Assembly: GCA_030849465.1 (NCBI GenBank)
Contig: JARVLF010000006.1
Span: forward strand, 1,178,001-1,242,000
DNA: 64,000 nucleotides
From: Moesziomyces globuligerus
Lineage: Eukaryota; Basidiomycota; Ustilaginomycetes; Ustilaginales; Ustilaginaceae
Direction of reading: 5' to 3'
Shown: positions 38,857-49,592 of the stretch, piece by piece
Layout of the letters: every line of letters begins with the position of its first letter
Position numbering within the stretch: the first letter of the stretch is position 1
Position numbers and translations under genes: made by a program
The notes under the pieces: model-generated
Databases searched by the model: none
Told to the model about the DNA's origin: nothing
The model's input: only the letters and a program-made list of their open reading frames with translations

Positions 38857-40542
38857 ATGACTTCGGGCTCGATGCGGCTGACGCCAAGGACGCGCACGCA
38901 GGGCGCGGAGACGGTGCTCATCATCGGCGGTGGTGCGACGGGCCTGGTGACGCTGCGCAACCTCGCCGAGGAGCGGCTGCACGATGCCGAGGGGAGCTAT
39001 GCGCCCTTTGCGCCGCTGCTCGTCGAGCGTCGCGACGACGTCGGCGGCGTGTGGTACTGGAGCGACGAGACGTATGCGCTCGAGCGTACGCTCGGTGCGG
39101 ACAACGTCCAGGGGCTTTCGCCCGTCTTCGACCCCAAGGGTAGGCCGCACTGGCCGAGCCCGGCGTACCTCAACCTGCGCGGCAACGTGCTGCCCGAATT
39201 CCTCGAGTTCTCGGGCAAGAAGTTCGAGCCGCCTGCGAATGGTGAGACCTTTCCGTCGCTCGGCGAGACGCACGAGTATCTCAGGGCGTTTGCAAAGCCG
39301 TACCGACACCTCATCCGGTGTAGCGTCGAGGTGCTCAGGGTCGAGGAGTTGGCGGACGATAAGGGCTGGCAGGTGACGCTCAAGCACTGGCGCCAGAGCG
39401 CGCTTCCAGCCGCCGCGGTCAGCTTCACTCCCGTAGTGGAGACGAAGAGGTTCGACCGCGTCGTCGTCGCCGCAGGCTGGTACGATACGCCGTTCTACCC
39501 GGATGCTCCTGGCCTCGAGCAGGCCAAGCAGGCAGGTCACATCCACCACTGCAAGCACTACCGCGACTCGATCGCCTACCGCGGCAAGCGCATCGTCGTG
39601 GTGGGCAACAACAACTCGGCCAACGAGGTGGCTGCGCATCTGGCGCCGTTCAACTCGGTCGAGCATCCGGTCTACCGATCGGCCAAGAGCAAGCCGGTGG
39701 ACAAGTGTCCCTCGCTGCCGGACGAGCGCATCAAGGACGTCGGCATGATTGTCGACTACAAGCTCACGCCCAACACCGCCGTGGCTCGAGGCACGCAGCT
39801 CGACCTCACCCTCGTCGATGGCTCCGTCATCCGTGGCGTGGACTACGTCGTTCTGGGGACAGGGTATGGACAGAAGTATCCGTGGCTGCATGTTCTCACC
39901 GACACAGCACGCGAGCGTGGTTCGGACGAGGTGGAGCTACTGACGCCCGAGTCGTTCAAGGCAATCCGCGTACCGTACATGTACAACCATGCGCTCTTTG
40001 CAAAGTCGTCCCGGGTGACGTTGGCGTTTGTCGGGTTGGTGATTTCCACCATGCCGTTTTCGTTCAACGACCTCATCTCGGCCTGGATCACCGCCGTCTG
40101 GTCGGGCAAGATCTCCATCCCCTCTTCGGTCACCGACCGACTCGAGGGCGAACGAGAGAGGCTAGAGTGGATGTATGCGCGCGCGGCGAAGCGCAATCCC
40201 ACCATCGACCGCAACGATCCCACCACCTACGCTGGCTACCACCTCCTCGGCGGAAGCCTCCAGGACGGTCCTCCCTCGGAACTTCACTTTGCAGCCGAGC
40301 TGTACGATCAGTTGGAAAAAGCCGATCCCCAGCGCACGAACATGTGGAGCTGGAAGTGGGACCAAGAGCGCGAACAGAGACAGAGCCAGATGTATGTGCG
40401 CAAGCGAAAGTGGTTGCACGCAAACAGCACCCGCATCCGTCACGACCCCTTCGACCTCCTAGGCTCCAACTCCAAATACGCCCATCTCGCCCCCCTCCTC
40501 GTCCACCCAGACTGGCAACACAAAGCCTCACCACACCTCTGA
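38857..40542 (+). CDS. Flavin-containing monooxygenase-like protein
   Basis: 561 residues, single exon. The FAD-binding GxGxxG is VLIIGGGATGLVTLRNL (G24, G26, G29). The FMO signature (FxGxxxHxxxY) is represented by QAGHIHHCKHYRD (226-237), with the first aromatic replaced. The second nucleotide-binding motif is VVVGNNNSANEVAAHL (249-262): Asn replaces the central Gly and Ala the last Gly of GxGxSG. A late ATG-type segment DYVVLGTGYGQKYPWL is also present. Family members oxidise soft nucleophiles with NADPH and oxygen or act as Baeyer-Villiger type enzymes; the substrate is unknown. No signal peptide or membrane anchor is evident. It converges with the His/Pro-rich protein gene, 51 bases between stops. 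Confidence 0.85.
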   Translation: MTSGSMRLTPRTRTQGAETVLIIGGGATGLVTLRNLAEERLHDAEGSYAPFAPLLVERRDDVGGVWYWSDETYALERTLGADNVQGLSPVFDPKGRPHWPSPAYLNLRGNVLPEFLEFSGKKFEPPANGETFPSLGETHEYLRAFAKPYRHLIRCSVEVLRVEELADDKGWQVTLKHWRQSALPAAAVSFTPVVETKRFDRVVVAAGWYDTPFYPDAPGLEQAKQAGHIHHCKHYRDSIAYRGKRIVVVGNNNSANEVAAHLAPFNSVEHPVYRSAKSKPVDKCPSLPDERIKDVGMIVDYKLTPNTAVARGTQLDLTLVDGSVIRGVDYVVLGTGYGQKYPWLHVLTDTARERGSDEVELLTPESFKAIRVPYMYNHALFAKSSRVTLAFVGLVISTMPFSFNDLISAWITAVWSGKISIPSSVTDRLEGERERLEWMYARAAKRNPTIDRNDPTTYAGYHLLGGSLQDGPPSELHFAAELYDQLEKADPQRTNMWSWKWDQEREQRQSQMYVRKRKWLHANSTRIRHDPFDLLGSNSKYAHLAPLLVHPDWQHKASPHL

Positions 40543-40593
40543 GACTCAGACAAAAGCAATCGCATTTTTTTCAACCCCCAAGGCGCGTGGAGA

Positions 40594-41865
40594 TTATGGT
40601 TGTGGTTTCGGTCGAGGACGTCTTCGTGCCGGTTTCTTCGGCGCAGCCACCCCATCCGATTTTGCCGTCGACTGCGTCGACTGCATAGACTGCGTAGACT
40701 GTGTTGACTGTGGCTGAGCAGGGGGCGAGATGATGGCGGTTGAGTTGGAGGAGCACGCGAGATCGAGTGCTCTCTGCGCCTGCTCTGCGCGTGCTTCTGC
40801 TTGCTGCAAGGCTTGGTCCATGGCGTCGATGAGTCGATGGCAGTCGCGGATCTCGTCTTCGAGCTGGGCGCGCTGCTCGGGGGCGTGGGCGAGCAGCTGG
40901 CCCAGCTCCTGGTTCTCGCGCTGCACCGCGTCCAACCGCTGCAGCAGCCGCACGCCCAGCACCGCATTCGTCGCCTCGCCATCGCGCGCCTGCTGGCCGG
41001 CCTCGTCGCCGCCGTGCTGCCAGGCGAGGTACGCACGTCGTGGCTCGAAGCCCACCGCCTCGGTGCGCAGCCGCAGCAGCTCGTCGCGCCGCTCGTACGA
41101 ATCCACCACCCGTCGCAGCTGCAAAACGTACTCCGCCACGTCCTCGTCCATCGTGCCCGCCGCAGCTCGAACGGGCTGCTGCGAGTCGGTGGAAAGAAGC
41201 GGCGCAAGCGATGCTGGCGGTGAAGGTAGCGCGGGCACAGGCGGCAGCGGCGGATAGCGCAGTGCGATGTCCGACTTGGCCTCACTCTGCACCGTCCGCA
41301 GCGGGGCGAGCGCAGGCGCGGCGCCAGAATCAGAGCGTGAAGCTGGTGCGCTCGAGGGCCGGGACGTCAACGCGGACGGATCGAGCTGACTCGTGGCGTC
41401 GGAGCCACCGATGCTGAGCTGCTCCACCTGCGCCTCTAGCGTTGTGTGTGTCTGGTAATGGTGCTGCGAGCCTGCATTCTGCGTCGGACTACGAGCCATC
41501 TGCAGGTCAGGAGGATGCGCATAGTCAGCGTATGCGGGACCGGGATGATTCTGCCCAGGTGGGGCGGGGTAATGCTGCCCCTGCGCCAGGTAGGTGGTGT
41601 GGTGCTGCGAGTGTGGCAGATACGCGCTCGAGGAGGCGCCCGCGTAGGGATCCGAGGCGTACGCCGATGATGTGTAGTACTGTTGCGGCTGGTATGGCGG
41701 CTGTGGTTGCCAAGGTGCGCCTGCGTAGGGTGCGTAGGCAGGATCGGACATGTACTGCTGTTGTGGGTAGTTGGGTTGCACGTGCGGGTGCGGATGCGGG
41801 TGCGGATGCGGGTGCGGATGGTGCCGACGCGGGTTGGGGCCCGACATGCTGGGCAGCTGCGGCAC
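40594..41865 (-). CDS. Hypothetical His/Pro/Gln/Tyr-rich protein with C-terminal coiled coil
   Basis: 423 residues, single exon; I do not recognise the family. Residues 14-28 are an alternating His-Pro tract, followed by about 120 residues rich in Tyr, Gln, Pro and Ala (YxPYAGAPW, QPQQYY), then a Ser/Pro/Leu region. Residues about 245-375 form a likely coiled coil (VAEYVLQLRRVVDSYERRDE; LLQRLDAVQRENQELGQLLA; ALQQAEARAEQAQRALD). The end KKPARRRPRPKPQP is strongly basic. The prion-like N-terminus and coiled coil suggest a scaffold or condensate-forming protein, but that is inference. It shares a 330-base divergent promoter region with the small gene at 42194. Confidence 0.7.
   Translation of the reverse strand: MPQLPSMSGPNPRRHHPHPHPHPHPHPHVQPNYPQQQYMSDPAYAPYAGAPWQPQPPYQPQQYYTSSAYASDPYAGASSSAYLPHSQHHTTYLAQGQHYPAPPGQNHPGPAYADYAHPPDLQMARSPTQNAGSQHHYQTHTTLEAQVEQLSIGGSDATSQLDPSALTSRPSSAPASRSDSGAAPALAPLRTVQSEAKSDIALRYPPLPPVPALPSPPASLAPLLSTDSQQPVRAAAGTMDEDVAEYVLQLRRVVDSYERRDELLRLRTEAVGFEPRRAYLAWQHGGDEAGQQARDGEATNAVLGVRLLQRLDAVQRENQELGQLLAHAPEQRAQLEDEIRDCHRLIDAMDQALQQAEARAEQAQRALDLACSSNSTAIISPPAQPQSTQSTQSMQSTQSTAKSDGVAAPKKPARRRPRPKPQP
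41781..41820. repeat. Codon repeat encoding (His-Pro)n
   Basis: Imperfect TGCGGGTGCGGA-type repeats over about 40 bases inside the hypothetical gene, read on the minus strand as alternating His and Pro codons. Confidence 0.85.
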
Positions 41866-42193
41866 GGATATCGAGGGAGGATGTTCAGATACGTATTGAT
41901 GTGGTCATGTCGAAGATGCAGAATGGGACCGCCCGACTGAGGCTGAGTATCATGGAGGATGAGCGAGATGAAGTGACGAGGCAAAGGTGCGCAAATCGAC
42001 GTCTGTGCGTTGTTCTCACCTGAACCCTTGTCTGATCAGTCTAACAAACTGCGCCTTTTTCAAGCCAAAATTGCGGACTCAAAAGTCGGCCCGAAAAAGC
42101 ATTCAACTCGGCAACGCATCAACACCAACACCTTTCGCAACACCACCACTGCCAACACACACGCTGCCAACCGTGTTACTCACTAGAAGCACC
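41866..42193. other. Divergent promoter region of two hypothetical genes
   Basis: About 330 bases between facing-apart start codons. C/A-rich on the plus strand just before 42194. No further element is seen. Confidence 0.45.
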
Positions 42194-42511
42194 ATGTTGC
42201 GCCGCCCACCGACAAGCCTGTCCGTGCAGGAGTCGGACGTCGAAACGCTCAAGGCGTATCGTCGCGCCAAGATGATGCAGCACAACCCCAACCTCAGCTC
42301 GTCGTCGTTCTCGTCGCTGCGCCCAGACGCGTCGGCTTCGACGCACGATCATCACCATGTTCAGCACCAGCACCACTATCCAACGACGCTCCAGAGACCA
42401 CCACACGATCTCGATGAGCATGAGGATCCGGGCACCCAGCCAGGCCTCTCGCAGCAGGAAAACCACAACCCCAACCAGCCCTCCAACGCCACCGCTGCCA
42501 ACAACACCTGA
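42194..42511 (+). CDS. Small hypothetical protein, 105 aa
   Basis: Begins MLRRPPTSLSVQESDVETLK and stops at 42511. The first 35 residues have coding-like third positions (mostly G/C) and an amphipathic, charged pattern (DVETLKAYRRAKMMQHNPN); the rest is rich in Ser, His, Gln, Pro and Asn. The C/A-rich leader upstream resembles those of other genes in the window. I recognise no family. A frame on the opposite strand covers the same bases but is Val/Arg-rich and looks like a shadow. Confidence 0.55.
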   Translation: MLRRPPTSLSVQESDVETLKAYRRAKMMQHNPNLSSSSFSSLRPDASASTHDHHHVQHQHHYPTTLQRPPHDLDEHEDPGTQPGLSQQENHNPNQPSNATAANNT

Positions 42512-42755
42512 CACGCGCAGCGCTCCCTTATTGGAACATCCATCCATATGCACATAACGTGGGCTCACCAACCGCCGAAGATCGGACGGCTTCGGGCCAG
42601 CATGAGCGTGCCACGCCACGGAGATTAGCACACGCAAGAAGAAAGCCGATGGCCTACCGATTTGCGATTCTCGATCAACTCGACGCAAAGATGTCGCCGA
42701 TTTCTGGCAGGCGAGGGCGATACAGCGCGGATCGAGGGGCGAAAGGCAGGAAACA

Positions 42756-43293
42756 TTACAGACCTGAGGTTAGCGATGCATAGCCCCTTTGCGAGCACGT
42801 TGCAAGTCGGCGCGTCCACTCACCTTGGATGTAGCGCGCGCGGATCTTTTCGTCCAAGAGCTGGCCACCAGCACACGTTCGCAATGCGCGGTCCATGAAG
42901 GGGCCGTCGTCAGCATCTCAAGTCATACATCGCATCAGGGCCAAGTTGCCATGGTTGTCGCAATCGACCGTCACTTACGCGCTCGTCTCGACCAGGCACG
43001 TCTGGCTCCATGAGATCGTCATCATCGTCGTCGACAATGACAGTTTGAGGTGCGTGCGTGGCGTCGTCATGGTAGAAGGAGGAGGCGAGATCCGAGTTGT
43101 GCTTTGTCTCAAGCGTATGTGCGCTTGCTGGCGTCTGTGTACCGTCGATGACCGAAGTCGAGCTGGAGGCCATCTCCTCGTCCATCCTGTCGGCGGGCTG
43201 GCCGGCGGAGCGTACGTGCTCGTCGGCGTCCACGTCGATGCGGTCGACGTCCGCGCGTGGTGCTGAGGATGTGGATGCGTCAGTTGCGCTCAT
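42756..43293 (-). CDS. Hypothetical acidic protein, probable three-exon gene (joins uncertain)
   Basis: Exon 1 (43293-42979) encodes about 105 residues rich in Asp, Ser, Thr and Ala, ending IVDDDDDDLMEPDVPGRDER at a consensus GTAAGT donor. A more upstream ATG at 43371 would add a Ser/Leu/Arg leader that could be a targeting peptide. Exon 2 (42916-42824) ends at a GTGAGT donor and exon 3 starts after CTCAG at 42763. In one frame exons 2-3 read GPFMDRALRTCAGGQLLDEK then IRARYIQGL and a stop at 42756, which looks like genuine protein, but that frame is one base out of phase with exon 1 if the GTAAGT donor is used. A weaker GTCGAG donor two codons before would repair it. I do not recognise the protein. 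Confidence 0.45.
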
Positions 43294-43934
43294 GCTGCCG
43301 ATGCGAAAGTGACGTGAAAGAGCGCGAGGGAGGCAAGAGGCAGTCAAGAGGGAGGAGAAACTGCTCCACATGCAAGCCGAGATGAGGTGGCCCGCGCTTA
43401 GATGGTGGTCGAATTTATTCAGTGTTGTTACGCCGACACCATCATTGAGTGAATGCTGAAAATCCGCATCGCGCGAGAAAAAAAATCCGGGCCTCGATTT
43501 CGGAAGACGGCGCTTCGGTCAGCTGCGCCAAATGAGCGCTCAGCAACAGCTCATCCATCTGTACGCCTCGAATCGACCGCTTTCTTCTGCTACTCACACC
43601 ATCCACCACGGCTGTCCTGCGCTTTCTTTCTCCTATAGCAGCATCGAACCTCACTCACTTATGCGCTAGGACTGTCGCTTTGATTCACTTTCATAAGTGC
43701 CTCCTCCACCCGTGTCGGGCTCAGCATCGCCGCCACATCAATACCCTCGGCACTACCAAACTCCCAACTCGCGTCACGCCCAGATCACCTTGTCTTTGAC
43801 TCCGCCAGCATCGACACATCTCCCGACTACCATCCCAATCGCATTCAACCTACTGCGACTCCGAGCTCATCGCACCCTTATTCGCCCAGCAGTGAGCACC
43901 AACTAGCTAGCCGGCGCACCGCCGCCCCATCGCC
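43294..43934. other. Divergent intergenic region upstream of PRP8
   Basis: About 640 bases. The 250 bases before the PRP8 start are C/T- and A-rich on the plus strand (leader-like). The stretch next to 43293 may code if the upstream ATG at 43371 is used. Confidence 0.5.
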
Positions 43935-46900
43935 ATGTCAGGCCCACCCGGCTACAGGGGTGCGCCCCCGTCCGCCCCCGCCGCCATGAGGGGCCCTCCC
44001 CCTGGCATGCCGCCCTCGGCCGCATCCACGTCCCGTCGCGAGCCTGCGCGCCTCACCGCCGAACAGCTCCAGGCAAAGGCAAGAAAGTGGCAGCAGACAC
44101 AGAGTCGACGCTTCGGCGACCGCACCGGCAAGTCCGGCTTCGTCGACACGGGAAAGCAGGACATGCCTCCCGAGGTGCTTCGCAAGATCATCAAGGAGCA
44201 CGGCGACATGACCAACCGCAAATACCGCCAGGATAAGCGCGTACACCTCGGCGCACTCAAGTACCTCCCGCATGCCATGATGAAGGTGCTCGAAAACATC
44301 CCCATGCCCTGGGAGCAGATCCGCGAAGTCCCCGTGCTCTATCACATCACCGGCGCCATCACCTTCATCAACGAGGTGCCCAAGGTCATCGAACCCGTCT
44401 TCCATGCGCAGTGGGCCACCATGTGGATCGCCATGCGCAGAGAGAAGCGCGACCGTCGCCACTTTAAGCGCATGCGCTTCCCTCCCTTCGATGACGAGGA
44501 GCCCGTCGTCGACTACTCTGACAATCTCCTCGACGTCGAGCCCCTCGAAGCCATCCAGCTCGAGCTCGACGAGGACGAGGACGCCGCAGTCATCGACTGG
44601 TTCTACGACCACAAGCCGCTCATCTCCAACCACAAGCACGTCAACGGCTCCTCGTATCGCTTCTGGAACCTCGATCTGCCCCAGATGGCCACCCTGCACC
44701 GTCTCGGACGAACATTGCTCAGCGATGCCTCCTCCTCGGGCGACCGCAATGCTTTCTACCTCTTCGACAAGAATGCATTCTACACCGCAAAGGCGCTCAA
44801 CATGGCCATCCCCGGCGGGCCCAAGTTCGAGCCGCTCTTCAGGGATACAGACGGCTTCGACGACGACTTTACTGACTTCACCGACTTCCGCAAGGTCATC
44901 ATCCGCCAGCAGATCCGCACAGAATACCGCGTCGCCTTCCCGCATCTCTACAACAGCAGACCACGCGCCGTCCACATCGGAACGTACCACGAACCCAAGA
45001 ACGTCTATATCCGCTCTGACGACATCGACCAGGCCTTCTACTTTGATCCCGCCATCAACCCGATCTCTGCCCGCACCCTCGCCAGCTCCAACGCCTTCCG
45101 CTCCCACTACGACGACGGAACGCCGGTCCTCAGCCACGAGGACGACGTCTTTGGCCAGAACGTCGATGGAGATGATGAGCTGCCGGACGAAGTGGCCTTC
45201 TCCTTGCCAGACGAGATCGAGCCTTTCCTCGAACATGCACCGCTCGAGAACGAGCTCACCGCAGATGCCATCGCCCTCTGGTGGGCGCCCAAACCCTACT
45301 CGCTCCGCAGCGGGCGCACTCGCCGTGCCGTCGACGTCCCTTTGATACAGCCGTGGTACCTCGAGCACTGCCCGCCCAACCAGCCCGTCAAGGTGCGCGT
45401 CAGCTACCAGAAGCTGCTCAAGAACTACGTCTACAACAGCCTCCACACCTCCAAGCAGAAGGTTCACAAGCGCACCAACCTCCTCCGCGAGCTCAACAAT
45501 ACCAAGTTCTTCCAAAACACTTCGGTCGATTGGCTCGAGGCCGGTCTCCAGGTGGCAAAGCAGTCGTTCAATATGATGAACCTCCTCATCCACCGCAAAG
45601 GCGCCTCCTACCTTCATCTGGACTACAACATGAATCTCAAGCCCACCAAGACCCTCACCACCAAGGAGCGCAAGAAGAGCAGATTCGGAAACGCTTTCCA
45701 TCTCGTCCGCGAGCTCAGCCGTGTCATGAAACTCGTCGTCGATGCGCACGTCCAGTTCCGCCTCGGTTCCATCGACGCCTTCCAGCTCGCCGACGGCCTC
45801 CAGTACCTCTTCAACCACGTCGCCACGCTCTCCGGCATTTATCGATACAAGTACCGCTCCATGCGTCAGATCCGTGCGTGCAAGGACCTCAAGCACGTCA
45901 TCTACTACCGCTTCAATGCGGCTGGTGTCGGCAAGGGTCCCGGTGTCGGTTTCTGGGCGCCTTCGTGGCGCGTGTGGATCTTCTTCCTCCGCGGCATCGT
46001 GCCATTGCTCGAGAGGTGGCTCGGGAATCTGCTCGCGCGTCAGTTCGAAGGCAGAGGTGGCCGCAGCGGCGCCGAGTCCATCACCAAGCAGCGCGTCGAG
46101 TCTGCCATGGACCTCGAGCTGCGCGCGGCTGTGATGCATGACATTCTGGACGCCATGCCCGAGGGCATGCGCCAGAACAAGGTCAAGACCATCATGAGCC
46201 ACCTCCAAGAAGCGTGGCGCGCGTGCCGCAGCAATACGCCCTGGAGCCCCAACCTGCCGGCACCCATCGAGAACCTCATCCTTCGCTACGTCAAGCAGAA
46301 GTTCGACTGGTGGACCTCGGTCGCTCACCAGCAACGTGCGAGGATTGCGCGTGGCGCGACCGTGGACAAGACGGCGGTGCGCAAGAATCAGGGACGTCTG
46401 ACAAGGCTGTTCCTGCGGGCCGAGCAGGAGAGGCAGGCCGACTACCTCAAGAGCGGTCCCTACATCACCTCGGAGGTGGGTGTCGCCGCTTTCACTGCTA
46501 CCGTGCAATGGCTTGAGGCGCGCCGATTCAGCCCCATCCCCTTCCCCAGTCTCAACAACAAGCACGACGTCAAGCATCTCGTGCTCGCGCTCGACGCGCT
46601 CAAGGAGGCTTACTCGGTCAAGGGCCGTCTCAACCAGAGCCAGCGCGAGGAGCTCGCGCTCATCGAGCAGGCGTTCGACAACCCGCACGAGACGCTGGCA
46701 CGCATCAAGCGGCTCATGCTCACGCAGCGCGCGTTCAAGGAAGCTGGCTTCGACTTTTTCGATACCTTCACCAAGCTCACGCCGACCTACGACATCGAGC
46801 CCATCGAGAAGATCACCGACGCCTACCTCAGCCAGTACCTCTCGTACGAGGCCGATAAGCGACAGCTCTTCCCGGCCTGGATCAAGCCCAGCGACTCGGA

Positions 46901-48827
46901 GCCCGCTCCGCTGCTCGTGTACAAGTGGTGCAACGGCATCAACAACGCACACGAGATCTGGGACACGTCCGAGGGCCAGTGCAACGTGCTCATGGAGACG
47001 ACGCTCAGCAAGGTGTTTGAAAAGATTGACCTCACGCTTCTCAACCGACTGCTGCGTCTCGTCATGGACCACAACCTGGCTGATTACATCACGGCAAAGA
47101 ACAATATCTCGATCGTGTTCAAGGACATGTCGCACGTCAACTCGTACGGCCTCATCCGAGGACTGCAGTTCAGCGCCTTCGTCTTCCAGTACTACGGTCT
47201 CGTGCTCGATCTGCTCATCCTTGGTCTGCAGCGCGCCAACGAGATGGCCGGCCCACCCAACATGCCCAATGGCCTCTTCCAGTTCCGTGACACCGCTGCC
47301 GAGACGCGCCATCCTGTGCGCCTCTACACGCGCTACATCGACCGCATCCACATCCTCTACCGCTTCACCGCCGACGAGGCGCGCGATCTCGTGCAGCGCT
47401 ACCTCACTGCCAACCCGGATCCGAACAACAGCAACGTCATTGGCTACAACAATCGCAAGTGCTGGCCGCGCGACGCTCGCATGCGCCTCGTCAAGCACGA
47501 CGTCAATCTCGGCCGCGCCGTGTTCTGGACGGTCAAGAACAGCTTGCCGCGCTCGCTCACCACGATCGAGTGGGAAGACACGTTCTGTTCCGTCTACAGC
47601 AAGGACAACCCGAACATGCTGTTCTCGATGCTCGGCTTCGAAGTGCGCATCCTGCCCAAGATCCGTCAGGAGGAGGGCGATGTGGCGCGCGACGGCGTCT
47701 GGCCGCTGGTCCAGGCGAGCTCGGGCGAGCGCACCTCGACCGCCTTCCTCCGCGTGTCCGAGGAGGGCATCGCCAACTTCAGCAACCGCGTCCGCGCGCT
47801 GCTCATGTCGGCCGGTGCCGCGCCCTTCAGCAAGATCGCCAACAAATGGAACACGTGTCTCATCGCGCTCATGACGTACTACCGCGAAGCGGTGGTCAAC
47901 ACGGAGGAGATGCTCGACCTGCTCGTGCGCAGCGAGAACAAGGTGATCAACCGCATCAAGTCTGGCGTCAACAGCAAGATGCCTTCGCGCTGGCCCATCC
48001 ACATTCTCGCGTCGCCCAAGGAGCTTGGTGGACTAGGCATGCTCTCGATGGGGCATGTGCTCATCCCGGCGTCAGACCTCAAGTACTCGCGTCAAACGAC
48101 CACGGGCATCACGCATTTCAGGGCCGGTCTGTCGAACCAGGAAGACCAGCTGCTGCCTGCGCTGTACCGATACATCACGCCCTGGGCGTCTGAGTTTGAG
48201 GACTCGGCGCGCGTGTGGCAGGAGTACGCGCAGAAGCGCAAGGAGGCCAACGAGCAGAATCGACGCCTGACGCTCGAGGATCTCGAGGACTCGTTCCACC
48301 GCGGTCTGCCGCGTATCGCCACGCTCTTCCAGAAGGACCGCACCATCCTGTCGTACGACAAGATGTGGCGTGTGCGTCAGGAGTTCAAGAAGTATCAGAT
48401 CGCCAAGTCGCAGCCATTTGCCTGGACCAACCAGCGCCACGACGGCAAGCTGCACAACCTTAATCAGCTGCGCACAGACACGATCGCCGCGCTCGGTGGT
48501 GTGGAGACGATCCTGGAACATTCACTGTTTGCGGCGACGGGCCACCCGACATGGGAGGGTCTGTTCTGGGAAAAGTCGTCGTCGTTCGAGGAGAGCATGC
48601 AGCAGAAACGCCTGACCAACGCGCAGCGCTCCGGTCTCTCGCAGATCCCCAACCGTCGCTTCACGCTGTGGTGGTCGCCGACGCTGAATCGCAGCAGCGT
48701 CTACATCGGCTTCCAGGTCCAATTGGACCTGTGCGGTGTTCTGATGAGCGGCAAGATGCCATCGCTCAAGATCTCCTACATCCAGCTCTTCCGTGCGCAT
48801 TTGTGGCAGAAGATCCACGAGTCGGTG

Positions 48828-48862
<35 letters not shown>

Positions 48863-49559
48863 CGAGGCGTTGTCAATCGAGACGGTGCAGAAGGAGACGA
48901 TCCACCCGCGAAAGTCGTATCGACTCACGGCGTCGAGTTCGGACATCCTGCTGTTTGCGAGCTACAAGTGGCCGATGTCGCGACCATCGCTGCTGACGGA
49001 CACGCGCGACGTCATGGACGGCTCGAGCGGCAACAAGTGGTGGGTCGACGTGCAGCTGCGCTGGGGCGACTACGACTCGCACGACATCGAGCGCTACTGC
49101 CGTGCCAAGTTCCTCGACTACACGACCGACAACACGTCGATCTACCCGTCGGCGACCGGCGCGCTGGTGGGCATCGATCTGGCATACAACATCCACTCGG
49201 CCTACGGCATCTGGTTCCCCGGCAGCAAGCCGCTCATCACCCAGGCCATGGCCAAGATCATGAAGGCCAATCCGGCACTGTACGTGCTGAGGGAGCGCGT
49301 GCGCAAGAGTCTGCAGCTGTACAGCTCCGAGCCGACCGAGCCGTACCTCAACTCGAACAACTACGCCGAGCTGTTCAGCAACCAGATCATCTGGTTCGTC
49401 GACGACACCAACGTCTACCGCGTCACGATCCACCGCACCTTTGAAGGCAACCTGGTGACCAAGCCGATCAACGGCGCCATCATCATCCTCAATCCACGCA
49501 CGGGCCAGCTCTTCCTCAAGGTCATCCACACCTCGGTGTGGGCGGGGCAGAAGCGACTG

Positions 49560-49592
<33 letters not shown>

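Noticed and set aside
43938..48002. 1354-codon minus-strand frame
   Set aside because: Antisense shadow of PRP8; long only because GC-rich codons rarely give stops on the opposite strand.
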